Shown piece by piece: positions 9,919 to 18,618 of a stretch of 51,462 nucleotides of DNA. Position numbers and translations under genes: made by a program. Below the pieces are notes generated by a model that saw only the letters and a program-made list of their open reading frames with translations, was not told the DNA's origin and made no database searches. The stretch comes from Microvirga massiliensis (lineage in GTDB: Bacteria; Pseudomonadota; Alphaproteobacteria; Rhizobiales; Beijerinckiaceae), in contig NZ_LN811351.1 in NCBI RefSeq assembly GCF_001006805.1, forward strand, positions 749,385 through 800,846, written 5' to 3'. Position 1 is the stretch's first letter. Every line of letters starts with the position of its first letter.

Positions 9919-11151
9919 TCAATCCCTGCGCAGGGCCTCGATCGGATCGAGGCGCGCAGCGCGCCTCGCGGGATAGAAGCCGAAGAAGATCCCGACCAGC
10001 GCGGAGAACCCGACCGCCAGGGCGATCGCCTCCGGGCGCACGATGGCAGGCCAGCCGGCCGCGGACGCGACCAGTCTCGCTGCGCCGACTCCGAGCAGCA
10101 CGCCGGTGGCCCCGCCGATCGTCGCGAGGGTGGTCGCCTCGATCAGGAATTGATTCAGAATATCGCGGGGGCGTGCACCGACCGCAAGGCGCAGGCCGAT
10201 CTCGCGCGTGCGTTCGGTCACGGAGACCAGCATGATGTTCATGATGCCGATGCCGCCGACGAGCAGCGACACGGCCGCGATAGCAGCCAAGAGGAGCGAG
10301 AGCGCATTCGCTGAGGCAGTCGCCGTGTTCGCGACCTCGGTGAGGTTGCGGATCGAGAAGTCGTCCTCCTGGTCCGGCGCGATGCGATGCCGCTGCCGCA
10401 ACAGGGCGGAGATCCGTTCAATTCCCGGCTGGATATCGACCTCTTGCTCGAATTTCACGAAGATCGAACCAACCGACCCGTCTTTCGCGTAGTTGCGGCC
10501 GAGCACACGCCGGCGCCCCGTTATCAGAGGAACGAAGATCGCGTCGTCCTGATCCTGCCCAAAGGCCGTCTGCCCCTTCGGCGCCATCACGCCGATGACC
10601 CGAAACGGTACGTTGCGCACGCGGATCGTCTGTCCGAGCGGATCGTCGTTCCCGAACAGGTTCTGCGCGACTGTTCGGCCGAGAATGACGGCGATGTCGC
10701 CGCGGCGCAGCTCCTCGGGATCGAAGGTGCGCCCGGACTCCACATCCCACTCGCGCGCAACGAACCAGTCGAGGTCGACCGCGTAGACGGATGTCCACCA
10801 ATTGCTGCCGTTCATTACGACCTGGGAGCCTCCGCGGATGAACGGGGCCGCTGCCGTGACCCCTTCGATCTCCCTGCGGATAAGCTCTCCATCTTCGTCG
10901 GTCAGGCTCGACGCCGCGCCAGCCCCGAGACGTACGGCACCTTGATTGACGTTGCCCGGCGTGACGACGACCAGATTGGCACCGAGGGAGCGGATCTGCC
11001 GATCGACGAGATCGCGCGCGCCTGAGCCGATCGCGACCATCGCGATGACGGCTGCCACGCCGATCATGATGCCGAGCATCGTCAGCGCACTGCGCAGGGC
11101 ATTGGACGAGATCGAGAGCAGCGCCGACCGGAATGCCTCCTCGAATCTCAT
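9919..11151 (-). CDS. MacB-type ABC transporter permease
   Basis: The 410-residue protein has the FtsX/MacB layout: an N-terminal membrane helix at about residues 20-40 (LTMLGIMIGVAAVIAMVAIG), a large periplasmic domain (about 45-270), and three C-terminal membrane segments ending in the signature FFGFYPARRAARLDPIEALR. The motif SVTERTREIGLRLAVGARPRDI between helices is typical of the domain that couples to the ATPase. Unlike E. coli MacB the ATPase is a separate protein, encoded just upstream. With that ATPase and the MacA-like adaptor it should form a tripartite exporter for peptides, macrolides or lipoprotein-like substrates; the actual cargo is unknown. GGAAGGG lies before the ATG. No outer-membrane factor gene is adjacent. 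Confidence 0.9.
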   Translation of the reverse strand: MRFEEAFRSALLSISSNALRSALTMLGIMIGVAAVIAMVAIGSGARDLVDRQIRSLGANLVVVTPGNVNQGAVRLGAGAASSLTDEDGELIRREIEGVTAAAPFIRGGSQVVMNGSNWWTSVYAVDLDWFVAREWDVESGRTFDPEELRRGDIAVILGRTVAQNLFGNDDPLGQTIRVRNVPFRVIGVMAPKGQTAFGQDQDDAIFVPLITGRRRVLGRNYAKDGSVGSIFVKFEQEVDIQPGIERISALLRQRHRIAPDQEDDFSIRNLTEVANTATASANALSLLLAAIAAVSLLVGGIGIMNIMLVSVTERTREIGLRLAVGARPRDILNQFLIEATTLATIGGATGVLLGVGAARLVASAAGWPAIVRPEAIALAVGFSALVGIFFGFYPARRAARLDPIEALRRD

Positions 11152-11250
11152 GAGGCCCTTCCGTTTGCGTGCTGCTTGCGGCCATTATCAGAGCTGTGGA
11201 TTTCTCTTGATGAGCGCGGCGTATTCCCAACCATCCGGACGCTTCGCGTC

Positions 11251-11345
11251 CGACCTCTCCCATCGAGGGAGAGGCGGCGCTTCACCTCTCCCTCGATGGG
11301 AGAGGTCGCCCCGAAGGGGCGGGTGAGGGTGGCGGCGCCGACATC
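11251..11345. repeat. Long perfect inverted repeat plus hairpin, family B, copy 1
   Basis: Arms of 24 bases (11251-11274 and 11285-11308) are exact reverse complements around a 10-base spacer. They are built on the unit CCTCTCCC-ATCGA-GGGAGAGG. A second small hairpin, GCCCCGAAGGGGC, and the tail GGGTGAGGGTGG follow. The same TTCACCTC...GGGAGAGGTCG...GGTGAGGG arrangement recurs at 29426-29577. It fills the 265-base gap between the ATPase and permease genes of the exporter, inside what should be one transcript, and would fold into a very stable RNA stem. Confidence 0.85.
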
Positions 11346-11350
11346 GGGAG

Positions 11351-12085
11351 TCATGCAGCAACTCCCTGCATGAGCAACTCGAGCGTCCTTCCTGCATCCG
11401 CGGGCTCCTGATCGCGGTCGTCGACCACGCGCCCATCCCGGAAGCGCACCACACGCCTTGCGTGTCGCGCGACCTCCGGATCATGCGTCACGAGGACGAT
11501 GGTCATGCCCTCGCGATTCAGATCCTGGAACAGTCCGAGGATCTCGAGCGCCGTGCGGCTATCGAGGGCTCCGGTCGGTTCGTCTGCAAGGAGCAGGCTC
11601 GGATGGTTGACGAGCGCCCGCGCGATCGCCACGCGCTGCTGCTGACCACCGGAGAGTTGCAGCGGGCGGTGATGGGCGCGTTCCGCGAGGCCCACCCGGG
11701 ACAGGGCCTGCATCGCCTGATCGCGACGCCGGCGTCTGTTGATGCCGGCATACACCATCGGGAGCTCGACATTCGCGACTGCATCCATGCGCGGCAGCAG
11801 ATTGAACTGCTGGAAGACGAAGCCGATCGCCCGGTTGCGCAGAGTCGCCAGGCCATCGGCGTCGAGAGACTGCACCTCTGAGCCATCGAGCGTGTAGCGG
11901 CCGCTCGACGGCCGGTCGAGGCAGCCGATGAGATTCATGAAAGTGGACTTGCCGGACCCCGAAGGTCCCATGACGGCAACGAATTCTCCCGCGTCGATCC
12001 GGAGGGAGACAGCCTGGAGGGCCATGACACTGCCGCCGTCGAGGAGGTAGACGCGGCTCAGGGCATCCGTTTCGATCAGCGCCAT
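11351..12085 (-). CDS. ABC transporter ATPase, MacB/LolD type
   Basis: This 244-residue ATPase energises the adjacent permease. Walker A is GPSGSGKST (40-48), the Q-loop is in VFQQFNLLPRM, the ABC signature is LSGGQQQR, Walker B plus catalytic Glu is LLLADEPTGALD, and the switch His is in VLVTHDPEVARHAR. The FQQFNLLPRM and GALD details are typical of the MacB/LolD/FtsE branch. The start at 12085 (MALIETDALSRVYLLDGG) is used because it matches the usual N-terminus and lies seven bases after the adaptor stop codon. A longer reading frame to 12223 adds a proline/arginine-rich stretch that merely overlaps the adaptor gene. Confidence 0.92.
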   Translation of the reverse strand: MALIETDALSRVYLLDGGSVMALQAVSLRIDAGEFVAVMGPSGSGKSTFMNLIGCLDRPSSGRYTLDGSEVQSLDADGLATLRNRAIGFVFQQFNLLPRMDAVANVELPMVYAGINRRRRRDQAMQALSRVGLAERAHHRPLQLSGGQQQRVAIARALVNHPSLLLADEPTGALDSRTALEILGLFQDLNREGMTIVLVTHDPEVARHARRVVRFRDGRVVDDRDQEPADAGRTLELLMQGVAA

Positions 12086-12092
12086 CCGGACC

Positions 12093-13487
12093 TCAGAACA
12101 TCCGCGGACCGCGCGGCCGCGCGCCCGGGGAGGAGGCGTTCCGGTCGGATGCGGCGGCCGCGGATGGCCGGGGGCCACCGCCCACGATGACGCCGGCTCC
12201 CTCCGCAAGATCTCCGCCGACAATCTCGGTCGTGGATCCGTCGGTGATGCCCAGGCGCACGGGAATCACTTTCGGCTCGCCGTTCTCGCCGAGCACGTAG
12301 ACCTGCCCGGGCTGGCCGTCTCCGATCACATCCATCTGGCTTCTGCCCGCCGCCGCGCGGCCAAAAGGTCGGAAGCGCAGGGCGGCATTCTGCACGCGCA
12401 GCACGTCCGGCCGCTCATCCGTCACGATCTGCACGTTCGCCGTCATTCCGGGCAGGAGCGCGAGGTCTGCATTGTCCACGTTGATGACGGCCGTGTAGGT
12501 CACGACGTTCTGTACCGTTTCCGAGCCCAGCCGAACCATGCGCACCTTGCCCGAGAATGTGCGGCTCGGATAAGCGCTGACGGTGAACGTTACCGGCTGA
12601 TCGGGCTTGATCTGTCCGACATCGGCCTCGTCGATGCTTGCGTAGATGTCGATCCGGCGTAGGTCCTGGGCGATCGTGAACAGGGTCGGCGCCGAAAGGG
12701 ATGCCGCGACCGTCTGGCCGAGTTCCACCTCCCGCTTCACCACGACCCCGTCGACGGGCGAGCGGATTTCAGTCCGGGTAAGATCGATCTCGACGTCCCT
12801 GAGTTTTGCTTCGCGCTGGAGGATAGCGGCCTCGGCAGAGGCGACCTGCGCTTCCGCTAACGCGAGATCCGCCCGCAGGCCGGCTATTTCCGCCTCGTTC
12901 GATGCGATCTGGGCTTCGGCAGAAGCGACCCCTGCCTTCATGACATCGCGCTGGGTGGTTGCCTGCTCGACGGCCGTCGGTGTTCCCACCTGACGCGAGG
13001 CGAGATCCGAGACGCGCTCCAATGTTCGCTCGGCATCGGCGGACTGCGCCAGAGCGCGATCCCGCTGCGCGATTTGATCGAGCCGGGCCGCCTCCGCCTT
13101 CCGGAGAGAGGCCTTCGCGCGCTCGACCTGGGCCCGTCTCATGGCGAGGTCTGCTCGCGCCTGGTCGAGATCGGCCCGCGCCGCGTCGCGCCGCGATCGG
13201 ATCTGATCGGAGAAAAGGCGCGCCACGACCTGCCCGGCTTTCACGGGCGTGTTGAAATCCACAAGCACTTCCACGACCTGTCCGGACAGCTGCGAACCGA
13301 CGAGGATCGTGTTGACCGGGTTGAGGGTACCGGTGGCTCGTACGGTTGCAACGAGCGGCCCGCGCTCCACGCGGGCCAGACGATAGGGCGCCACGGCGGC
13401 CGAACCGTCGCCCCAGAACTGGAGGTAGCTCCCAGCAGCACCGACCGCCGCCAACACGACGACGATCCACAACCAAGCCCGCCGCAC
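12093..13487 (-). CDS. MacA-like periplasmic adaptor (HlyD/RND-type membrane fusion protein)
   Basis: The 464-residue protein has an N-terminal membrane anchor at about residues 5-22 (LWIVVVLAAVGAAGSYLQF). A barrel-sandwich half-motif follows (VRATGTLNPVNTILVGSQLSGQVVEV). Then comes a long alanine-, glutamate- and arginine-rich coiled-coil hairpin (about 90-235, repeating AEAQVASAEA-like patterns). The second lipoyl half reads TEIRSPVDGVVVKREVELGQTV, and a beta-barrel domain ends the protein. At 464 residues it is longer than E. coli MacA (about 370), mostly through the hairpin. It starts with GTG at 13487, with GAGGGG nine bases upstream. It is first in the operon with the ATPase and permease. 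A plain CDS for a TolC-like partner is absent, so the outer-membrane channel must be encoded elsewhere. Confidence 0.9.
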   Translation of the reverse strand: MRRAWLWIVVVLAAVGAAGSYLQFWGDGSAAVAPYRLARVERGPLVATVRATGTLNPVNTILVGSQLSGQVVEVLVDFNTPVKAGQVVARLFSDQIRSRRDAARADLDQARADLAMRRAQVERAKASLRKAEAARLDQIAQRDRALAQSADAERTLERVSDLASRQVGTPTAVEQATTQRDVMKAGVASAEAQIASNEAEIAGLRADLALAEAQVASAEAAILQREAKLRDVEIDLTRTEIRSPVDGVVVKREVELGQTVAASLSAPTLFTIAQDLRRIDIYASIDEADVGQIKPDQPVTFTVSAYPSRTFSGKVRMVRLGSETVQNVVTYTAVINVDNADLALLPGMTANVQIVTDERPDVLRVQNAALRFRPFGRAAAGRSQMDVIGDGQPGQVYVLGENGEPKVIPVRLGITDGSTTEIVGGDLAEGAGVIVGGGPRPSAAAASDRNASSPGARPRGPRMF

Positions 13488-13568
13488 GTCGTTATCACCC
13501 CTCGAGGCGCATGCCTCCGACAGCCGGACTTTGGCGCATCCGAGGCTCGGCGGCGAGTTAACTCTTTG

Positions 13569-14357
13569 TCATGCGACGGTAAGGCCCGCTGCTCCTCCGC
13601 GGCTGCGGGCGGCGATCAGATCCCGCAGAGTGGTGATCGTCGAGGCATCCGCGACGCCATCGACGCGCGCCGGCCGGAAATGTCGCTGAAAGGCCGTCAC
13701 GACGTTCTCCGTGTCCTCGTCGAATACACCCGTGATCCGCAGTCCATAGCCGTACATCGCGAACATGGCCTGCAACGCCTCGACGGGCATGCCCTGATCG
13801 CCGCGGCTGAAGAAGCGGCCGTCCCGGATGGGCGCGGGCGGAATCCAGTGCCCGACCCCGGCCTCGGAGAGGCGCTGCCACGGAAAACCCTCGCCAGGAT
13901 CCTGCTTGCGGCCCGGCGCGACATCGGAATGCGCCAGAACCCTTTGGGGAGGGATGCGCCAGCGCTCCATGATGTCACGGCACAAAACAATGACCGCTTC
14001 GATCTGAGCGTCCGGGAAGGGTGGGAGGCCGCCAGGATGACCTGGATGTGCGATCTCGATGCCGATCGATCGGGAGTTGATATCGCGGTCTCCGTCCCAT
14101 GCGGAGACTCCGGCATGCCAGGCGCGCCGTATTTCCGGAACGAGTTGCAGGACCCGGCCATCCTCGAACACGAAGTAGTGCGCGGAGACCTGAGAAATCG
14201 GATTGCAGAGCCATTGGAGAGCTTCGCCGCTATCCGGCATGCCGGTGTAGTGCAGCAGCAGGATGTCGGGCACGCACCCGTCCCGGCGCTCCCCGTGATT
14301 GGGTGACGGAAAGACCTTTGTCGCCACCGGGCTGTCCGGTGTCAGCCTCTCACTCAT
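13569..14357 (-). CDS. AmpD-like N-acetylmuramoyl-L-alanine amidase with C-terminal peptidoglycan-binding domain
   Basis: The protein (262 residues) is a type 2 zinc amidase that would cut the bond between muramic acid and the stem peptide. Zinc and catalytic positions are recognisable: first His in ILLLHYTGMP, Glu in SIGIEIAHPG, and the second zinc site in LAHSDVAPGRKQDPGEGFPW. A C-terminal PG-binding helix bundle (about 195-255, ending near DGVADASTITTLRDL) anchors it to the wall. No signal peptide is seen, which favours cytoplasmic anhydromuropeptide recycling as for AmpD/AmiD, though AmpD itself lacks the binding domain. The start at 14357 is chosen because longer readings add arginine-rich sequence. 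Location close to the dcw cluster fits a wall role. Confidence 0.88.
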   Translation of the reverse strand: MSERLTPDSPVATKVFPSPNHGERRDGCVPDILLLHYTGMPDSGEALQWLCNPISQVSAHYFVFEDGRVLQLVPEIRRAWHAGVSAWDGDRDINSRSIGIEIAHPGHPGGLPPFPDAQIEAVIVLCRDIMERWRIPPQRVLAHSDVAPGRKQDPGEGFPWQRLSEAGVGHWIPPAPIRDGRFFSRGDQGMPVEALQAMFAMYGYGLRITGVFDEDTENVVTAFQRHFRPARVDGVADASTITTLRDLIAARSRGGAAGLTVA

Positions 14358-14420
14358 TCGGCTTTCACGACGTGGCGAGCCGACCGCGCGAGTCGACACC
14401 CGAGCCGGTTTGCGGGCTCA

Positions 14421-15143
14421 TCAGAGGCCTCGCTCTTGTGCGACCCGCTCCCAGGCGGCATTGATCGCGGCAAGCCGGTCCGTGGCGATCCGGACGGCCT
14501 CCTGGGGGAGACCGCGCGCGATCTCGCGGTCGGGATGAATCTCGGAAACGAGCCGACGGTAATGGCGCTTCAGGTCCTCGTCGCTCATGCTTCGGTCCGC
14601 ACCAAGCGCGAGATAGGGATCATCGACGAGCCGGACGTGATGGGCCGCAATCCGGTCGAAGTTCCGATCGTCAAAGCCGAACTCGGTCGCGACCGATTTC
14701 AGATAGGCAAACTCCGCCTCGTGCACGGCGCCGTCAGCCTTTGCGATATGGAACAATCCCTCGAGCACGTCTTCGAGGAGGGCTGGTTCATCCCGGAACA
14801 GCGCGCCGATCTGGCGTGCATAGGCCTCGAAGCCGTCACTGGTGCTCTTGGCGATGTCGAAGAGACGCTTGACATTCTCATGCTCGCCTGGCGGCACGTC
14901 CACGATGCGCTCGAACGCCTCGACCTCGCGCTTCACGACGACGCCGTCGGACTTCGCCATCTTGGCCGCGAGGGCAACGAGCCCCGTCGTGAAGACGACA
15001 TCACGCGGAGGCGCTCCGAAAATGGCTCCCTCGCGATCGACCAGCATATGGCCGGCCAACCCGCCGAGCAGGGCGCCGAGGGGGCCACCCAAGGCGAGTC
15101 CGATTCCGGCGCCTCCGAGCTTGCCCCAAATCGAATGATTCAT
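14421..15143 (-). CDS. DjlA-like co-chaperone: glycine-zipper, TerB domain and C-terminal J domain
   Basis: The 240-residue protein has three parts. Residues 8-33 are a glycine-zipper/hydrophobic segment (KLGGAGIGLALGGPLGALLG) that may insert into the membrane. Residues 48-150 form a TerB helical domain with the acidic repeats KMAKSDGVVVKREVEAF and HIAKADGAVHEAEF. The C-terminus (about 178-240) is a J domain with the essential HPD in SEIHPDREIA. The order matches DjlA, a membrane-bound DnaK co-chaperone linked to envelope stress, although E. coli DjlA has a plain transmembrane helix instead of a glycine zipper. An AGGAC sits upstream of the ATG. The small gene upstream ends in its own terminator, so this gene probably has its own promoter. 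Confidence 0.85.
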   Translation of the reverse strand: MNHSIWGKLGGAGIGLALGGPLGALLGGLAGHMLVDREGAIFGAPPRDVVFTTGLVALAAKMAKSDGVVVKREVEAFERIVDVPPGEHENVKRLFDIAKSTSDGFEAYARQIGALFRDEPALLEDVLEGLFHIAKADGAVHEAEFAYLKSVATEFGFDDRNFDRIAAHHVRLVDDPYLALGADRSMSDEDLKRHYRRLVSEIHPDREIARGLPQEAVRIATDRLAAINAAWERVAQERGL

Positions 15144-15175
15144 GACCCAGTCCTAATCGGAATGGGCCCCACATG

Positions 15176-15201
15176 AAAAGGGCCGGATCAAGCCCGGCCC
15201 T
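15176..15201 (-). terminator. Intrinsic terminator of the small glycine-zipper gene
   Basis: On the minus strand AGGGCCGG (15201-15194) pairs exactly with CCGGCCCT (15186-15179) around a 7-base loop and is followed by TTTT (15179-15176). It lies 20 bases after the stop codon of the gene at 15222-15497 and separates it from the DjlA-like gene. Confidence 0.8.
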
Positions 15202-15221
15202 CGCTCAACCGACTGCGGAGA

Positions 15222-15497
15222 TCAGCGGCAGTAAATATTGCCGTAACGGTCGCGATATGTGCCGTATGGGCAGGGGTTGCGCGGGGCCGTAGCGGCGCCC
15301 ACGATCGCGCCGCCGGCTGCACCGATTGCACCACCTGCGAGCGCTCCGCCCGCGCGACCGGTCGCAGCGCCACCGATTGCAGCACCGGCAAGCCCGCCGA
15401 CGGCGGCGCCGCCGAGAGCACGTTCCTCGGGCGTGTAGCAGGCCGTCATCGACAGCGTGAGTACGCCGGCGGCAATGGCAGTCGCGATCTTCTTCAT
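15222..15497 (-). CDS. Small exported glycine-zipper protein
   Basis: This 91-residue protein starts MKKIATAIAAGVLTLSMTAC, a signal peptide with a possible but non-canonical lipobox (MTAC). A glycine/alanine zipper follows (about 28-70, GG-AAVGG-AGAAIGG-ATGRAGGALAGG and on). The tail is cysteine-containing (PCPYGTYRDRYGNIYCR). Glycine-zipper proteins of this kind sit in the cell envelope, and some form oligomeric membrane structures; the function here is unknown. The ATG at 15497 has GAGGGA seven bases upstream and leaves a proper signal peptide, so the longer reading from 15545 is rejected. It has its own promoter and terminator and is a one-gene unit. Confidence 0.82.
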   Translation of the reverse strand: MKKIATAIAAGVLTLSMTACYTPEERALGGAAVGGLAGAAIGGAATGRAGGALAGGAIGAAGGAIVGAATAPRNPCPYGTYRDRYGNIYCR

Positions 15498-15540
15498 CGG
15501 AACATCCCTCTCTAAGTGGCGGGCTGTCGGCCACTCAGCC

Positions 15541-15569
15541 CTCATAGCTTGACCTTACGATTGCGCCAA
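15541..15569 (-). promoter_or_regulatory. Candidate promoter of the glycine-zipper gene
   Basis: On the minus strand TTGGCG (15569-15564) and TATGAG (15546-15541) are separated by exactly 17 bases. A start about seven bases further gives a short leader of some 36 bases before the ATG at 15497. Confidence 0.45.
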
Positions 15570-15751
15570 CTCCTACACGCAGGAAGGGTTCCATCCCGCT
15601 AGGGGAGTTCTGGGGGCTCGCCAAGAAAGGATTCGGGGGCTTGCCCCTCTTCGAGAGCGGCCCGAAGCGCATGTTGCACCATGCGGGCCGATCATCCCCA
15701 GGCGAGAATGAATTCACCGGGCGTCAGGGGACGTAAACCGGAGCGCGGCTC

Positions 15752-15780
15752 TTGACGGGGGCTTGCCTCGCCCTCCACAT
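15752..15780 (+). promoter_or_regulatory. Candidate promoter of the RNase P RNA gene
   Basis: TTGACG at 15752-15757 is followed 17 bases later by CCACAT (15775-15780), a weak -10. The predicted start, about seven bases on, falls at the first base of helix P1 at 15786, which supports the placement independently. Confidence 0.5.
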
Positions 15781-15785
15781 CGGGT

Positions 15786-16168
<383 letters not shown>

Positions 16169-16494
16169 TTTTCATCATGGTTACGATCATCGCTCCATCG
16201 GATTTTGGTGGAGCGTTCGCGCCTGCGATTTGCAAGGGCATAGCGAATCCGAGGACTTTTCGATCCAGTGCTCTTCGCGTCCATGACACCTGCACGCCCG
16301 AGCGGTCGTCTGATTCACGATTATGCAGAATTCCGGCGCTGGAGCTTGTGTCTCGTCGGGCTCGTTTCGACCCGACATGGCTCGGTCGCGGTCTCCTCGC
16401 CGCACCCGCTTCCGAACCGGCGATTACTGTCCGTTAACCCTAAACAAGTCTCATGGCACGTGAGCTGCCCTGGGTGCTCGCCCGCCCGATTCCG
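16169..16494. other. Gap between rnpB and the mra promoter
   Basis: About 326 bases hold no gene that I can support. The only structure noticed is an inverted repeat CGCTCCA (16191-16197) with TGGAGCG (16209-16215), which has no following T run and so is a doubtful terminator for rnpB. Confidence 0.5.
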
Positions 16495-16523
16495 TTGACG
16501 ACCATATCCTCCCATGATATCCC
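16495..16523 (+). promoter_or_regulatory. Candidate main promoter of the dcw (mra) cluster
   Basis: TTGACG (16495-16500) and TATCCC (16518-16523) are 17 bases apart. A start near 16530 would give mraZ a leader of roughly 155 bases. It is the best sigma-70-like pair in the 517-base gap before mraZ. The assignment is by eye. Confidence 0.45.
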
Positions 16524-16626
16524 AAATCATCCCGTCGAGGGCTGCATCCGACCAGAGAGTTGGACGTGCGTGGGGCTACAGCGCGTCCGACTGCAGGAGA
16601 GGAGCGTACGCACTCGCGACGGGAGA

Positions 16627-16649
16627 CGGTGGGCATCAAGAACCCACCG
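16627..16649 (+). promoter_or_regulatory. Leader hairpin and G-tract repeats before mraZ
   Basis: CGGTGGG (16627-16633) and CCCACCG (16643-16649) form a 7-bp hairpin 37 bases before the mraZ ATG. The same bases include CGGGA and TGGGC, 10 bases apart, resembling the TGGGN repeats that MraZ binds in front of its own operon in other bacteria. Only two repeats are visible rather than three, so an MraZ operator is a weak suggestion. Confidence 0.3.
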
Positions 16650-16685
16650 AGGGGCTGACAATCAGAGGTTTGCAGGTCGCGGGCG

Positions 16686-17183
16686 ATGGACCGCTTCGTG
16701 TCCAATTTCACCAACCGGTTGGACTCGAAGGGGCGCGTCTCCATTCCCGCTCAGTTCCGGGCCGTTCTCGCCCGGGATGGGTTCGAGGGGCTGTATGTTC
16801 ATCCGGCGCTCGATGCGCCGGCTCTCGATGCGGGTGGCAACAGGCTTCTGAGCGAGATCGATGCGTTTTTGTCGACGCTATCGCCCTATTCGGACGAGCG
16901 GGATCAGCTGTCGACGGCATTGTTCGGAACCAGCGAAATCCTGAAGGTCGATCCGGAAGGGCGGGTCATCCTCACGGATGCAGTGAAGAGTCACGCTGGG
17001 ATCACGGACGCAGTAACGTTCGTCGGGCTCGGGAACAAGTTTCAGATCTGGGAGCCGGAGCGCTTCCGTGCGCACCTGGAGGCGGCGCGTGCGAAAGTGC
17101 GGGATCTCAAGAACTCACTTGGCAGACGGCCCATGGAGTCGCGCGTGACAGAGCATATCCCGCCAGGAGCGCGGGAACGGTGA
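16686..17183 (+). CDS. mraZ: Transcriptional regulator MraZ
   Basis: The 165-residue protein contains two AbrB-like (SpoVT/MraZ) beta domains. The first opens [22 protein letters not shown] and the second reads [22 protein letters not shown]; each carries the family DxKGR/DPEGR turn that contacts DNA. MraZ forms ring-like oligomers and regulates the mra/dcw operon in bacteria studied. It is the first gene of the cluster here, as usual, and its stop overlaps the GTG start of rsmH. The C-terminal 25 residues after [15 protein letters not shown] are basic and poorly conserved. The ATG is preceded by AGAGGT at a rather long distance. Confidence 0.95.
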   Translation: MDRFVSNFTNRLDSKGRVSIPAQFRAVLARDGFEGLYVHPALDAPALDAGGNRLLSEIDAFLSTLSPYSDERDQLSTALFGTSEILKVDPEGRVILTDAVKSHAGITDAVTFVGLGNKFQIWEPERFRAHLEAARAKVRDLKNSLGRRPMESRVTEHIPPGARER

Positions 17184-18223
17184 AGGGTCGCGGCGACGGC
17201 CGAGCCGGAGCCGCTGGCGGACCGACCCGTCACGTTCCCGTGCTCCTGGGGGACGTATGCGAGACGCTCGCCATCGATCGCGGCGGCGTTTTCGTCGACG
17301 GCACATTCGGTGCGGGCGGCTACACCAGCGCCATTCTTTCGGCAAATGCAGCCAACCATGTTGTCGCCATCGATCGCGATCCCGATGCGATTGCGGCCGG
17401 CGCCGCCATGGTCGACGCGAGCGGCGGGCGCCTGCGTCTCCTCCATGGGCGCTTCGGCCAATTGGCGGCGTTGCTTGAGGCCAAAGGAATCGACACCGTC
17501 GATGGCGTCGTTCTCGACATCGGCGTCTCCTCCATGCAGCTCGACGAGGCGAGCCGCGGTTTCTCGTTCCGTCAAGACGGACCGCTCGATATGCGCATGG
17601 AGCGCGAAGGCGTGAGCGCTGCGGACATCGTGAACGAGGCATCCGAGGCCGAACTCGCGGATATCTTCTTTCATTTCGGCGAGGAGCGCCGTGCCCGGGC
17701 GATCGCGCGCGCGATCATCGAGGCGCGCCGCCGCTCGAAATTCACCTCGACGCGGGAACTCGCGGATCTCGTCGCGACGCTCGTCCGCCAGGAACCCGGT
17801 GTGCATCCGGCAACACGGGTGTTCCAGGCTTTGCGGATTGCGGTCAATGACGAGCTCGGCGAGCTCGTGCGTGCGCTTCAAGCCGCCGAGGAAGCTCTCG
17901 CGCCCGGCGGTCGGCTGGTCGTGGTCACGTTTCACTCGCTCGAGGACCGGATCGTGAAGCAGTTCTTCGCCCTGCGCACCGGACGCGCCGGCGGGGCATC
18001 CCGGCATCTCCCATCCGGGACTTCGATTCCCCCGAGCTTCAACGCAATCACCCGCGGGGCCATGAAGCCCGGTCCTGAGGAAATCGCATCGAATCCGCGA
18101 TCGCGTTCCGCAAAGCTCCGTGCGGGCGAGCGGACGACGGCCCCCGCACATCCACCGACAGAAGCGCTGACGCTCCTCGGCACTCTGCCGCGCACGGCCG
18201 ACCGGGGGAGGGCACGCCGATGA
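17180..18223 (+). CDS. rsmH: 16S rRNA (cytosine-1402 N4)-methyltransferase
   Basis: This 347-residue enzyme methylates N4 of C1402 in the ribosomal decoding centre using SAM. Motifs are [15 protein letters not shown] near the N-terminus, the SAM loop [17 protein letters not shown] (residues 37-53), [27 protein letters not shown], and the catalytic-site region [16 protein letters not shown]. The start is GTG at 17180 inside the mraZ stop codon (GTGA). Longer frames opening at 16514 only run over mraZ and are rejected. The gene is second in the dcw cluster, and its stop overlaps the start of ftsL. Confidence 0.96.
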   Translation: MKGRGDGRAGAAGGPTRHVPVLLGDVCETLAIDRGGVFVDGTFGAGGYTSAILSANAANHVVAIDRDPDAIAAGAAMVDASGGRLRLLHGRFGQLAALLEAKGIDTVDGVVLDIGVSSMQLDEASRGFSFRQDGPLDMRMEREGVSAADIVNEASEAELADIFFHFGEERRARAIARAIIEARRRSKFTSTRELADLVATLVRQEPGVHPATRVFQALRIAVNDELGELVRALQAAEEALAPGGRLVVVTFHSLEDRIVKQFFALRTGRAGGASRHLPSGTSIPPSFNAITRGAMKPGPEEIASNPRSRSAKLRAGERTTAPAHPPTEALTLLGTLPRTADRGRARR

Positions 18224-18618
18224 TGCGATTCTTTCATCTCGCGGCGATCTCGGCTCTGATCGCATCGGCGGGCTACGCATACTCGATCAAATATGAGACT
18301 CTGTACGAGGCGGAGCTCGTGGCCGATCTGAAAACCAAGCTGCAACGGGAGCGCGATGCGATCGCCGTGCTTCGTGCCGAGTGGCAGCATCTCAACCGGC
18401 CGGATCGTCTGCAGGCGTTCGTGCAGGATCATCTCGATCTCCAGCCCGTCAATGTCCATCAATTGGCGCGTTTCTCGGATCTTCCGAATCGCCCCCCGCG
18501 CGAAGACAGCATCGCGCAGAAACTCGAAGCCCTCGGCATCTTCGGGGCGACGGCCACTCCGAAGGACGGTCGCCAGAGCGACGCACGCACACCCTCCACT
18601 CAAACGCCCAAACGGTGA
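18220..18618 (+). CDS. ftsL: Cell division protein FtsL
   Basis: This 132-residue bitopic membrane protein has one N-terminal membrane helix (about 3-22, [19 protein letters not shown]), then a periplasmic coiled-coil stretch (about 28-62, [20 protein letters not shown]). It ends in a variable proline- and threonine-containing tail. FtsL sequence is poorly conserved; size, topology and position between rsmH and ftsI identify it. It forms the FtsQLB complex that activates FtsWI. Two ATG codons in tandem (18220 and 18223) could serve as start; the first overlaps the rsmH stop. The FtsB partner gene is not in this window. Confidence 0.9.
   Translation: MMRFFHLAAISALIASAGYAYSIKYETLYEAELVADLKTKLQRERDAIAVLRAEWQHLNRPDRLQAFVQDHLDLQPVNVHQLARFSDLPNRPPREDSIAQKLEALGIFGATATPKDGRQSDARTPSTQTPKR

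Noticed and set aside
9919..13487. Exporter as an antibiotic resistance island
   Set aside because: MacAB-type exporters are common chromosomal genes. There is no transposase, integrase or composition shift here beyond the small repeat.
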